A stretch of 64,000 nucleotides of DNA from an uncultured Chloroflexales bacterium (lineage in GTDB: Bacteria; Chloroflexota; Chloroflexia; Chloroflexales; Chloroflexaceae), in assembly GCA_937918935.1 (NCBI GenBank), contig CAKZSI010000071.1, positions 37,639 to 101,638 of the forward strand. Direction: 5' to 3'. Positions 35,568 through 42,627 of this stretch are shown here, one piece after another. Made by a program: the position numbers and the translations under genes. Positions within the stretch are counted from its first letter, which is position 1. Every line of letters starts with the position of its first letter. The notes under the pieces were generated by a model, which worked only from the letters and a program-made list of their open reading frames with translations, was not told the DNA's origin and searched no databases.

Positions 35568-36007
35568 GTCAACCCGACGATCAGCAGAAGCCACCCCAGC
35601 CACCCCAGAGCGACCTGGCCGAAGAACTGCGCGAGTTGGGCCACCAGATCGAGCAGACCATTCGCAGCGCCCTGGAGAGTGATCGCGCCCGGCAACTCCA
35701 GAACGACGTTGCATCCGGCATGCGGGAAATCGGGGCCCAGCTCCAGAACGCGATGAAGGCCATCCAGGAAAACCCGCAGGTGAAGGAACTGTTACAGCGC
35801 GGTGAGCAGGCCGTGAGCCAGGCCCAGCAGAGCAAGGTTGCGCATGATTTCCAGGAGACCCTGGCCCGTGGCGTGGCTATGCTCAACGAACAGTTGGCCG
35901 GCTTTGTTAGCCGTATACGCACGAGCGCAGAAGCCCCACCACCTCCTCCTCCCGATGAGTCCGCCGCAACCGGCGAGACCACGCGGTTGGATCCGGACGA
36001 AAAGTAA
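35564..36007 (+). CDS. Hypothetical coiled-coil protein
   Basis: 147 residues. The N-terminus is Gln/Pro-rich (MSQPDDQQKPPQPPQSDLAE). Residues 18-115 are continuous amphipathic helix with heptad-like spacing (LAEELRELGHQIEQTIRSAL, VASGMREIGAQLQNAMKAIQENPQVKELLQRGEQAVSQ). A proline run (APPPPPPDE) and an acidic tail complete it. No membrane span. ATG follows AAGGAAAGGAACAGCGCC and overlaps the GT2-like stop. No family assigned. Confidence 0.8.
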   Translation: MSQPDDQQKPPQPPQSDLAEELRELGHQIEQTIRSALESDRARQLQNDVASGMREIGAQLQNAMKAIQENPQVKELLQRGEQAVSQAQQSKVAHDFQETLARGVAMLNEQLAGFVSRIRTSAEAPPPPPPDESAATGETTRLDPDEK

Positions 36008-36056
36008 CCCGGTTTTGCTGCGCAGTCTGGTACGAACCTTCCGGGGAAGGGTTTTT

Positions 36057-36075
36057 GGAAGGGCGATGCCCTCCC
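36057..36075. repeat. GGGAGGGC/GCCCTCCC-family palindrome
   Basis: GGAAGGGC-GAT-GCCCTCCC, 32 bp upstream of the HMCES/YedK gene. Confidence 0.6.
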
Positions 36076-36107
36076 GTACCCTCCCCGGTATAGCTTCAGC
36101 GGCGTAT

Positions 36108-36785
36108 ATGTGCGGACGTTTTACGCTGGCAGTCGCCGGCGAACAACTGGCGTTGCGCTTCAACCTGGACGAGGCGCCCATCCTGGAGGCGCGGTACAAC
36201 ATCGCGCCGACCCAACTCGTGGTCATGATCCGACAGGACGACGGGCGGCGCGTCGTAGAACTGGCCCGTTGGGGGCTGATACCATCGTGGTCGAAGGACG
36301 CCAGCGCCGGGGCGCGCATGATTAACGCCCGCGCCGAAACGGTGGGAGAGAAACCCGCCTTTCGCGCCGCGTTCCGGCAGCGCCGCTGCCTGATCCCCGC
36401 CGACGGATTCTACGAATGGCAGGCGAGCGTCGGGGGTAAACAACCGTACTATGCGCGCCTGGCAACGGGCGAACCATTCGCGATGGCCGGCCTCTGGGAA
36501 CGCTGGCAGGCGCCCGACGGCGCGTGGATCCAGAGTTGTACCATCATCACCACCACGGCGAACGAGATCCTGCTGCCGCTGCATGATCGTATGCCGGCGA
36601 TCCTGGCGCCGGAACACTACTGCCTCTGGCTCGACCCAACCATACGTGATCCGGGTCCACTCCAGGCGCTGCTTGGCCCCTATCCCGCCGAACGCATGCG
36701 CGTCTACCCCGTCGGCAAAGCGGTCAACTCCGCGCGTAACGAAGGCCCCGGTCTGATCAAACCCCTCGAAACGGGGGGAATGTAG
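36108..36785 (+). CDS. SRAP-domain protein (HMCES/YedK), abasic-site shield
   Basis: 225 residues. The family forms a covalent thiazolidine link between Cys2 and abasic sites in single-stranded DNA, protecting replication forks. Seen: the invariant start MCGRFTLA (C2 exposed after removal of Met1), RYNIAPTQ, LARWGLIPSWSKD, NARAETVGEKPAFRAAFRQRRCLIPADGFYEW and HDRMPAIL with the conserved active-site His. That fixed Met-Cys start determines the initiation codon at 36108; the upstream frame is unrelated. No strong ribosome site is visible, so initiation may be weak or leaderless. Confidence 0.95.
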   Translation: MCGRFTLAVAGEQLALRFNLDEAPILEARYNIAPTQLVVMIRQDDGRRVVELARWGLIPSWSKDASAGARMINARAETVGEKPAFRAAFRQRRCLIPADGFYEWQASVGGKQPYYARLATGEPFAMAGLWERWQAPDGAWIQSCTIITTTANEILLPLHDRMPAILAPEHYCLWLDPTIRDPGPLQALLGPYPAERMRVYPVGKAVNSARNEGPGLIKPLETGGM

Positions 36786-36835
36786 CACCGGCCCGGCGGG
36801 CCGGCTCGACGGCGCATACCCCGACCTTGATTGGA

Positions 36836-37882
36836 TCACGAACGCCTTGACCCGCCGGGGTTCGCCCGAGGAGGGGCCGGCATCGCCTTGCGCTGGTTGA
36901 AAGACTCCACAATCGCCTGTGCCTGCTCGCGCCCAAGGCGCAGGGCCTCGGCGCTCAACTCCCGAAGCCGCCGGGGTGAAAGCTGCTCACGGGTTGCGAA
37001 CCAGCGCCAGGCAGTGACACCGGTGACATACGTACCGGCATACGAGACAGCCACCTTCGGGAGAATGCCCCAGAGGGGGACCAGGGAGACCAGTGTACGG
37101 GCAATCTGTCGCCAGATGAACCCTCCGCCGATCACGGGGATGATTTCACCGAGGCGGGCATGGTCCTCAGGTGCGGCGCCGTGGGCCAGTGCCAGACGGT
37201 AGACCATCAGCGCCTGGTTCTTGGTGAGAACGACGATATCGGCTATGGCAAAGGGCACAGCAAGCAAGGGTATCTGTTCGGGGATGGCCGACACGAGCGC
37301 ATACGAAGCGTTGGCAAACGAGACGGAACCGACCAGCTCGCGGGAATAGACCTCCCGCAACCCCGGCAGGGCGCGCGCCGCGGCGAGGTGCTTATCGGCG
37401 GGAAGACTTTCAAAGATTGCCGCCGCCAGAGCATCAAGTGCGGACGGCGCGTCAAGATCCGGGAGCGTGAGCACGTGCGTGCGGGCAAGGTGGGGAAGGG
37501 ACGGCAGGTATTCGGCGCTGCGGGCAACACCCACGATCACGAGGGTGGTGGGTAGCGCCAGTTCGGCCAGCCGGGTGAGCGCGACCGACTCTGCGGCGGT
37601 GAGGGGTATGCGGGCATCGAGAACCACCAGCGCCATATCGGCGGGCAAGCACCAGTCCTCAAACGTGGCGGCAGCCAGGGGCCGGTAGAAGAGCGGATTG
37701 GGCGTGACAGCACCGGCGTACAGAGCGCCCTCCTCACGCAGCAAGGCGCTGGCGCGCGTCCAGAGCGCGTGGGCGCCGAAACAGGCAATGGCAACCGGTC
37801 GCTCGCACTCGTCGCGAATCGCCGAGACGTCGATTTCACGCAACGTTTGGAAGGCAACCCCCAGATCGTTCCGAAACGGCAC
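36836..37882 (-). CDS. DUF697 domain protein (YcjF-like), possible GTPase-like core missing
   Basis: 348 residues from the GTG at 37882, which has GAGGAGGAGGT upstream. Residues 1-190 form an alpha/beta region (VAIACFGAHALW, DMALVVLDARIPLT, TTLVIVGVARSAEYLP). It is laid out like a GTPase or dynamin-type domain but lacks a clear P-loop. The second half has the DUF697 signature: SAIPEQIPLLAVPFAIADIVVLTKNQALMVYRLALAHG, then IIPVIGGGFIWRQIARTLVSLVPLWGILPKVAVSYAGTYVTG, two membrane-like hairpins. DUF697 usually follows a GTPase domain, so a degenerate NTPase is likely. ATG further upstream (37999) lacks a ribosome site. Confidence 0.8.
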   Translation of the reverse strand: MPFRNDLGVAFQTLREIDVSAIRDECERPVAIACFGAHALWTRASALLREEGALYAGAVTPNPLFYRPLAAATFEDWCLPADMALVVLDARIPLTAAESVALTRLAELALPTTLVIVGVARSAEYLPSLPHLARTHVLTLPDLDAPSALDALAAAIFESLPADKHLAAARALPGLREVYSRELVGSVSFANASYALVSAIPEQIPLLAVPFAIADIVVLTKNQALMVYRLALAHGAAPEDHARLGEIIPVIGGGFIWRQIARTLVSLVPLWGILPKVAVSYAGTYVTGVTAWRWFATREQLSPRRLRELSAEALRLGREQAQAIVESFNQRKAMPAPPRANPGGSRRS

Positions 37883-37975
37883 GACAGACCTCCTCCTCTC
37901 GTAGATAACCGCGTGCAGATCAGGGCTGATGCAACGTTCTGTCGCAGGGACAAGTCTATAGCGTTTCTCGAAAAC

Positions 37976-38013
37976 GTTGATCCGCAACGATGGCGGCACG
38001 AGCGCCGCGAGCC
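37976..38013. repeat. 38-bp repeat, copy A
   Basis: Shares CAACGATGGCGGCACGAGCG and the following CCGCGAGCC with copy B at 56753-56790, 19 kb away in the same orientation, with few mismatches over 38 bp. It contains an internal GGCG...CGCC stem. Confidence 0.75.
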
Positions 38014-38092
38014 CCGCATTGCCGCGCGTGACAGGTTTTTTTGTTGCACCGATCCCGGATTATAGCACGCCCAAAGCACGAGTCAGATGTGG

Positions 38093-38098
38093 TATAAT
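38093..38098 (+). promoter_or_regulatory. Extended -10 promoter of tRNA-Gln
   Basis: GATGTGGTATAAT: TATAAT preceded by TG-G gives an extended -10. The -35 is poor. The same 13 bases precede the SRP RNA gene on the other strand (41402-41407). Confidence 0.7.
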
Positions 38099-38108
38099 GG
38101 AATGGCAT

Positions 38109-38182
38109 TGCCGGGTTGTGTAATGGTAGCACTACGGACTTTGGATCCGTCTGTCCAGGTTCGAGTCCTGGCCCGGCAGCCA
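38109..38182 (+). tRNA. tRNA-Gln (anticodon TTG)
   Basis: 74 nt. Acceptor TGCCGGG pairs with CCCGGCA. The D-arm is present (TAATGGTAGCA). Anticodon stem ACGGA/TCCGT encloses loop CTTTGGA, whose bases 34-36 are TTG. The T-arm is CCAGGTTCGAGTCCTGG. CCA is encoded (38180-38182). GatC is encoded at 49896, as expected if glutaminyl-tRNA is made by amidation in this organism. Confidence 0.97.
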
Positions 38183-38422
38183 CGATCACAGATGAACACC
38201 ATACGACGTGTACGAGGCAATGAACAGGGTGAAACAGCCTGTTTGCCGTACCGCTGGTGAACCGAGCGGCAGTGGGGCCTGGCTTCACTGCCGCTTTCGC
38301 TGCCAGTAATCGGGCTTGCGGGCGATCGGGAATTGCCGACTGTTGATTTCAGATTGGGCGTTGCGCATCGTGACACGAACGACATCGTGCTGACGCCCGA
38401 ACAGGTCGTCTGGAACTGTACT

Positions 38423-39361
38423 ATGGATGGTCGTCTGCTTATTTTTAGCGGCAACGCCAACCCTGCCCTGGCCAGAGAGATCGCGGCAAACCTGCGCATG
38501 ACCCTGGGTCGTGCCATGGTCGGTGAATTCAAGAATGGCGAGACGCGGATCAAGATCTACGACAACGTGCGTGGTTGCGACATCTTCATCATTCAGCCCA
38601 CCTGTACCCCGGTTGACCACAACTTGATGGAACTGCTGCTGATGATCGACGCTGTGCGGCGGGCCTCGGCCCGCCGGGTTACGGCGGTGATCCCCTACTA
38701 CGGCTACGCCAAGCAGGAGAAAAAAACCGCGGGGCGCGAGCCAATCTCGGCAAAGCTGGTGGCCAATCTCATCCGCACTGCCGGCGCCGACCGGGTGCTG
38801 ACGATGGATCTCCACGCGCCAGCAATCGAAGGCTTTTTTGACATCCCGGTGGACCATCTGCAGGCCGCCCCTTTGCTGTCGGACTACATCCACGGTCTGA
38901 ACCTGCAAAACCCGGTGGTCGTCTCGCCGGACGCGGGCGGGGTGGGGCGCGCCAATCGCTTTCGCGAGCGGATCGGCGCTGGACTGGCTATCATCGCCAA
39001 ACAGCGCCCTGAGCCAGATACCGCCGAGGTGATCGAGATGGTCGGCGAGGTTGAGGGCAAAACGGCGATTATCGTGGATGATATGATCTCCACCGGCGGC
39101 ACCCTGATCGAAGCAGCGCAGGCGCTGGTTGAACGCGGCGCCAGAAAAGTATACGCCTGCGCCACGCATGGCATCTTCGCGGCCAATGCGCTTGAATTGA
39201 TTGCGCGATCAGACTTGATCGAGACCATTGTCACCAATACCATTCCCCAGAGCGCGGCTGCAGCGACGGCTCGTGTACGCGCCATCAGCGTGGCGCCACT
39301 GTTCGCAGAGGCGATCATGCGCATCCACAAAGATCTTTCCCTCAGCGCCCTGTTCTCATAA
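38423..39361 (+). CDS. prs: Ribose-phosphate pyrophosphokinase (PRPP synthetase)
   Basis: 312 residues, standard size. It makes PRPP from ribose-5-phosphate and ATP for nucleotide, histidine and tryptophan synthesis. Seen: LLIFSGNANPALAREIAANL, GEFKNGETRIKIYDNVRGCDIFIIQPTC, YYGYAKQEKKTAGREPISAKLVANL (catalytic flexible loop), MDLHAPAIEGFFDIPVDHL (metal/ATP-binding), VVSPDAGGVGRA, and the PRPP loop AIIVDDMISTGGT. The ATG at 38423 gives the usual N-terminus; longer frames start in the tRNA spacer. No clear Shine-Dalgarno sequence is visible. Confidence 0.97.
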   Translation: MDGRLLIFSGNANPALAREIAANLRMTLGRAMVGEFKNGETRIKIYDNVRGCDIFIIQPTCTPVDHNLMELLLMIDAVRRASARRVTAVIPYYGYAKQEKKTAGREPISAKLVANLIRTAGADRVLTMDLHAPAIEGFFDIPVDHLQAAPLLSDYIHGLNLQNPVVVSPDAGGVGRANRFRERIGAGLAIIAKQRPEPDTAEVIEMVGEVEGKTAIIVDDMISTGGTLIEAAQALVERGARKVYACATHGIFAANALELIARSDLIETIVTNTIPQSAAAATARVRAISVAPLFAEAIMRIHKDLSLSALFS

Positions 39362-39433
39362 CTGTCTCGGCCCCCGCTCGCGCCGGGGGTCGGGCGAGGG
39401 CAACCCTTCCAACCCTCGATTCGGGCCGGGACG

Positions 39434-39452
39434 CCGGGAAATCTGGTTTCCC
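39434..39452. repeat. Imperfect dispersed palindrome
   Basis: CCGGGAAATCTGGTTTCCCCG in the prs/CBS-protein spacer. Two changes from the core, with flanking C/G pairing kept. Confidence 0.6.
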
Positions 39453-39508
39453 CGTTCTCCTCCAACCATTTAATGGTATTGAAATGGTCTTAGTAAAGGA
39501 GTGATTCC

Positions 39509-40819
39509 TTGGAGGAACCCGAACCTGGTATTATGATCATCGGCATCACCCTGTGTTTGCTGGTGCTGGCATGTATTTCGGCCATTGATGCCGCGGTGAA
39601 CGCGCTCGGGCGCCACCGCCTCGGCGCCCTGCTGGCCGGGTCGCATAGGAACGACCTTTCTCAGCAAGCGATCGCCCGGCTGATCGAGGACCCCTACTAC
39701 TTCACCTCCACTACCATCGTTCTGAAGACTGTTACGTTGATCGCGGCAACGACGCTCACCATTGGTCTCAGCGCCGGGCACGGGCCGGGTGCGCTTGCCG
39801 GCGGCCTGGCCAGCCTGCTCGTCGCCGTGCTGGCGCTCGGCGAGCTGCTGCCCCGGGCCCGGGCCACTGGCCATCCCGAGCAGGTCGCGCGCCTGCTCGC
39901 AGGCCCGATTGTGGTGATGGCAACACTGCTGTGGCCAGTGCTCGCCGTGGTGCGGGTCGTGTTCGTGCGGCTTAGCGAACGGACAGAACCCACGACACCG
40001 CTGGTTGCCGAGGAGGAACTGCGGCTGTTGATGAATGTTGGCGAAGAACAGGGGCTGATTGAGCAGGAAGAGCGCGAGATGATCGAGGGCATCATCGCCT
40101 TCGGCGACACCCTCGTGCGCGAGATCATGGTGCCGCGCGTTGACATCGTGGCCCTGGAGAGCGATAGCACCCTCGAACACGCCCTGGATGTGGTCAGTTC
40201 CAGTGGCCATTCGCGCATCCCGGTCTACGCGGGCACGATTGACCGGGTGATCGGCATCCTCTACGCCAAGGACCTGATCCCCGCCCTGCGCCATAACGAC
40301 CGGAGTATGCCGATCAACACGATGTTGCGACCGGCCCACTTCGTGCCGGAAACGATGAAGGTCAATGCCCTGCTGGAGGACTTGCAACGCCGCAAGGTGC
40401 ACATGGCGATCATTGTGGACGAGTACGGGGGCACGGCGGGGTTGGCCACCATCGAGGATCTGATCGAACAGATTGTTGGCGAGATTCAGGACGAGTACGA
40501 CACTGAAGATCCGTCGGTGCAGCCGGTGAGCGACGATGAGTTTGTCGTTGACGCGCGCCTGCCAATCGAAGATGTCAACGACCTGCTAGGGACGCACCTG
40601 ACCTCCGAGACGGCCGAGCGGATCGGTGGTCTGGTCTACGAACACCTGGGGCGCGTGCCGCGCCAGGGCGATCAGGTGGACCTGGGGGAGGTGCGGGTGA
40701 CGGTGCAGTCCATCAAGGGTATGCGCGCGCACAAACTGCGCATTGAACGCCGCAAGCCAGCGCCCGATCCGACGACCAACGGGGTGCTGGCCACGGAGAG
40801 GGTGCATGGACCAACCTGA
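39509..40819 (+). CDS. CNNM/hemolysin-C-type membrane protein with CBS pair and CorC_HlyC domain
   Basis: 436 residues. An N-terminal transmembrane DUF21-like domain (about residues 8-150) begins IMIIGITLCLLVLACISAIDAAVNALGRHRL. The linker EEELRLLMNVGEEQGLIEQEEREMIEGIIAFGDTLVREIMVPRVDIVAL leads into two CBS motifs. They include SGHSRIPVYAGTIDRVIGILYAKDLI and RRKVHMAIIVDEYGGTAGLATIEDLIEQIVGEIQDEYD. A C-terminal CorC_HlyC transporter-associated domain follows. Relatives act in magnesium/cobalt export or membrane homeostasis. The probable start is TTG at 39509, eight bases after AAAGGAG; an ATG at 39533 is less well placed. Overlaps cdd by 14 bp. Confidence 0.93.
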   Translation: MEEPEPGIMIIGITLCLLVLACISAIDAAVNALGRHRLGALLAGSHRNDLSQQAIARLIEDPYYFTSTTIVLKTVTLIAATTLTIGLSAGHGPGALAGGLASLLVAVLALGELLPRARATGHPEQVARLLAGPIVVMATLLWPVLAVVRVVFVRLSERTEPTTPLVAEEELRLLMNVGEEQGLIEQEEREMIEGIIAFGDTLVREIMVPRVDIVALESDSTLEHALDVVSSSGHSRIPVYAGTIDRVIGILYAKDLIPALRHNDRSMPINTMLRPAHFVPETMKVNALLEDLQRRKVHMAIIVDEYGGTAGLATIEDLIEQIVGEIQDEYDTEDPSVQPVSDDEFVVDARLPIEDVNDLLGTHLTSETAERIGGLVYEHLGRVPRQGDQVDLGEVRVTVQSIKGMRAHKLRIERRKPAPDPTTNGVLATERVHGPT

Positions 40820-41189
40820 CTACGCGGCCCTCGCCGCCGCAGCCTTCGCAGCGCGTGATCTGGCCTACGCGCCCTACTCCCAGTTTCGGGTCGGCGCGGC
40901 GGTGCTTACGGCTTCAGGAACAATCTTTCGGGGCGGCAATGTCGAGAACCGCGCCCTTCAGGCCAGCGTGTGCGCCGAGCGGGTGGCCCTGTTGAGCGCC
41001 TTCGCCGCCGGCGAGCGCCAGATCAGGGCCATCGCCGTCGTGACGCCCACACCGACGGTAGCCAGCCCGTGCGGGTTTTGCCGGCAGGTGCTGCGTGAAC
41101 TGGCGCCGGGGTGTACGGTGGTGCTGCTGAGTATTGACGGCAAGCGGCGCCTCACTACGCCGGAGGATCTGCTGCCGGGAATGGGGTAG
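40806..41189 (+). CDS. cdd: Cytidine deaminase
   Basis: 127 residues, the size of the homotetrameric bacterial enzyme. It hydrolyses cytidine/deoxycytidine to uridine/deoxyuridine. Seen: AYAPYSQFRVGAAVLTASGTIFRGGNVENRALQASVCAERVAL with the zinc/catalytic C56-A-E58, and SPCGFCRQVL with zinc ligands C89 and C92. ATG at 40806 (GGAGAGGGTGC upstream) overlaps the preceding CBS-protein gene by 14 bp, indicating one transcript. Confidence 0.96.
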   Translation: MDQPDYAALAAAAFAARDLAYAPYSQFRVGAAVLTASGTIFRGGNVENRALQASVCAERVALLSAFAAGERQIRAIAVVTPTPTVASPCGFCRQVLRELAPGCTVVLLSIDGKRRLTTPEDLLPGMG

Positions 41190-41302
41190 GATGATGGTCG
41201 GTTCTGGCGGATGGATTAGGATCTGGGCTTTTTAAGAAACCCGGCTTTAGCCATAGATCTTTTTGGGACATCAGATACAGCAATCCGAAATACTATAAAA
41301 GA

Positions 41303-41396
41303 GCGGCACCTCAGAACACCCAGAGGAACTCGCCTACCGTTGCTGCCTTTCGGCCCTGGCGGGGTTCAGCAAGTATCTGCCGTTCTTTGGTGCCAA
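41303..41396 (-). ncRNA. ffs: Signal recognition particle RNA, small bacterial type
   Basis: About 93 nt. The minus strand shows the conserved Ffh-binding hairpin: GCCAGGGCCGAAAGGCAGCA then ACGGTAGGCG, with the asymmetric internal loop (AGCAACGGTA). The ends GGCACC and GGTGCC pair. A T run (CTCTTTTATAG) follows the 3' end. An extended -10 promoter lies just upstream. The RNA pairs with Ffh to target membrane proteins. Confidence 0.93.
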
Positions 41397-41401
41397 CGAC
41401 A

Positions 41402-41407
41402 ATTATA
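41402..41407 (-). promoter_or_regulatory. Extended -10 promoter of SRP RNA
   Basis: Minus strand GGATGTGGTATAATTG, with the RNA 5' end about seven bases downstream. ATGTGGTATAAT is identical to the tRNA-Gln promoter at 38093. Confidence 0.75.
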
Positions 41408-41445
41408 CCACATCCCTATCCGTTGGCAGACAGTTGTAGGTGCGC

Positions 41446-41464
41446 GGGGAAACCGGGTTTTCTC
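41446..41464. repeat. Dispersed palindrome, degraded 3' arm
   Basis: GGGGAAACCGGGTTTTCTC. This is the rightmost recognisable close copy of the family in the window. Confidence 0.7.
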
Positions 41465-41486
41465 AGGCTACCTGATCAGAGTTGAG

Positions 41487-41519
41487 GGACAGGGAGGGCT
41501 TAACCCTCCCTGTCCTTTT
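41487..41519 (+). terminator. Hairpin followed by TTTT
   Basis: GGACAGGGAGGG-CTTAA-CCCTCCCTGTCC followed by TTTTCC. The stem is of the GGGAGGG type, and with its T tract it resembles an intrinsic terminator on the + strand. It is downstream of cdd but beyond the SRP RNA gene. Confidence 0.6.
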
Positions 41520-41729
41520 CCTCCATGCAAAATGAAAAAGAGAGTAGAACATGCCGTACTCACCGTAGAGCTGTGGAGAGGGTGGAAAGATGCCTCTGCG
41601 CCGCTTGCAGGCGTGCCAGATCAACAGGGGAAAGGATGTGGAGGAACGTCCACAAAACCAGATGGTAGAGGGCGCCGGCGGTGAAAACCCGGTCTTCTTG
41701 CACAACCTTTCCACGGGAAAAGCGACCGT

Positions 41730-41779
41730 TTATCCACAAAGAACATGAGTTATCCACAAATACTGGCTACTTATCCACA
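41730..41779 (+). other. Candidate chromosomal origin: cluster of three perfect DnaA boxes
   Basis: TTATCCACA occurs at 41730-41738, 41750-41758 and 41771-41779, all on the same strand, with starts 20 and 21 bp apart (two helical turns). Partial boxes TCCACA/TGTGGA lie nearby (about 41572, 41637, 41650, 41943). The 440-bp spacer 41520-41957 has no supported gene and is less GC-rich than its surroundings. A parS-parA-parB locus lies about 4 kb to the right. dnaA itself is not in the window. Confidence 0.6.
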
Positions 41780-41957
41780 AAAGCGGAGGGTCGTGGCGGG
41801 TGGAGGAGTGTTCCAGGTTGTCAGCCGAACGAATGGTTGCCTGCGCACCGTTACGAAGTGCAGCAAAACGCCGGGCAGCGATAGGGCGCCCGGCGTTTCG
41901 ACTGTCTGGCGCGCTCAGTTGCTGGAGCGCAGTCTGAACATCTGTGGAGGAGAAAGG

Positions 41958-42521
41958 TCAGGAGTTCTCCTGGCCGCCTTTGGGAGGATTATCGAGGTTC
42001 AGGGTGTTGATGAAGTTGCGGAAGATTGACATCGACTCGTCGTTCAACTCAGGCTCATTCTCGGACTCAGGCTCTTCGACCGGTTCGCGGGTCGTGGTCT
42101 CGGCGGCAGTCTGTTCTTCGTCATCGAAGAAGACGCCGGCCTGATCGAGGACGTGGCCTTCGACGAAGATGGGCACATCGGTGCGCACAGCGAGAGCGAT
42201 GGCGTCGCTGGGGCGGGCGTCAATCTCGACGGTGCGCCCGCGCTGCTCGATGACGATGCGGGCGAAGAAGGTATTGTCCTGAATGTCGTTGATAAAGATA
42301 TGGCTGATCTGACCGTCCAGATCGATGATCGTCGCCTTGAGCAAATCGTGGGTCATCGGGCGCTGCGGCTCGTGGCCCTGGATTGCCATTGCGATTGCGT
42401 CAGCCTCAAACGGCCCGATCCAGATCGGGAGATAGCGCTTGCTGTCGGTCTCGCGCAGCACCACGACACGGTGTTGTGTCAGCAGGCTGACACGGATACT
42501 ATCTACGACGACGCGTATCAT
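41958..42521 (-). CDS. Bifunctional nuclease family protein (BFN, DUF151)
   Basis: 187 residues from the ATG at 42521 (AGGAAGGGCCGACAG upstream). The BFN domain is clear: MIRVVVDSIRVSLLTQHRVVVLRETDSKRYLPIWIGPFEADAIAMAIQG, then RPMTHDLLKATI, and ARIVIEQRGRTVEIDARPSDAIALAVRTDVPIFVEGHVLDQAGV. Plant members have DNase/RNase activity; bacterial ones are poorly studied. The last 45 residues are acidic and low in complexity (TTREPVEEPESENEPEL). The gene reads toward the DnaA-box cluster. Confidence 0.93.
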   Translation of the reverse strand: MIRVVVDSIRVSLLTQHRVVVLRETDSKRYLPIWIGPFEADAIAMAIQGHEPQRPMTHDLLKATIIDLDGQISHIFINDIQDNTFFARIVIEQRGRTVEIDARPSDAIALAVRTDVPIFVEGHVLDQAGVFFDDEEQTAAETTTREPVEEPESENEPELNDESMSIFRNFINTLNLDNPPKGGQENS

Positions 42522-42627
42522 CTGTCGGCCCTTCCTGAAGAGATTGCTAGGCAAACCGCACGACAGAGCGTGCCGGGTTTTCTGCCAGTCATAATGATGA
42601 CATCTTAGCACGTCCTGAAAGGATACG

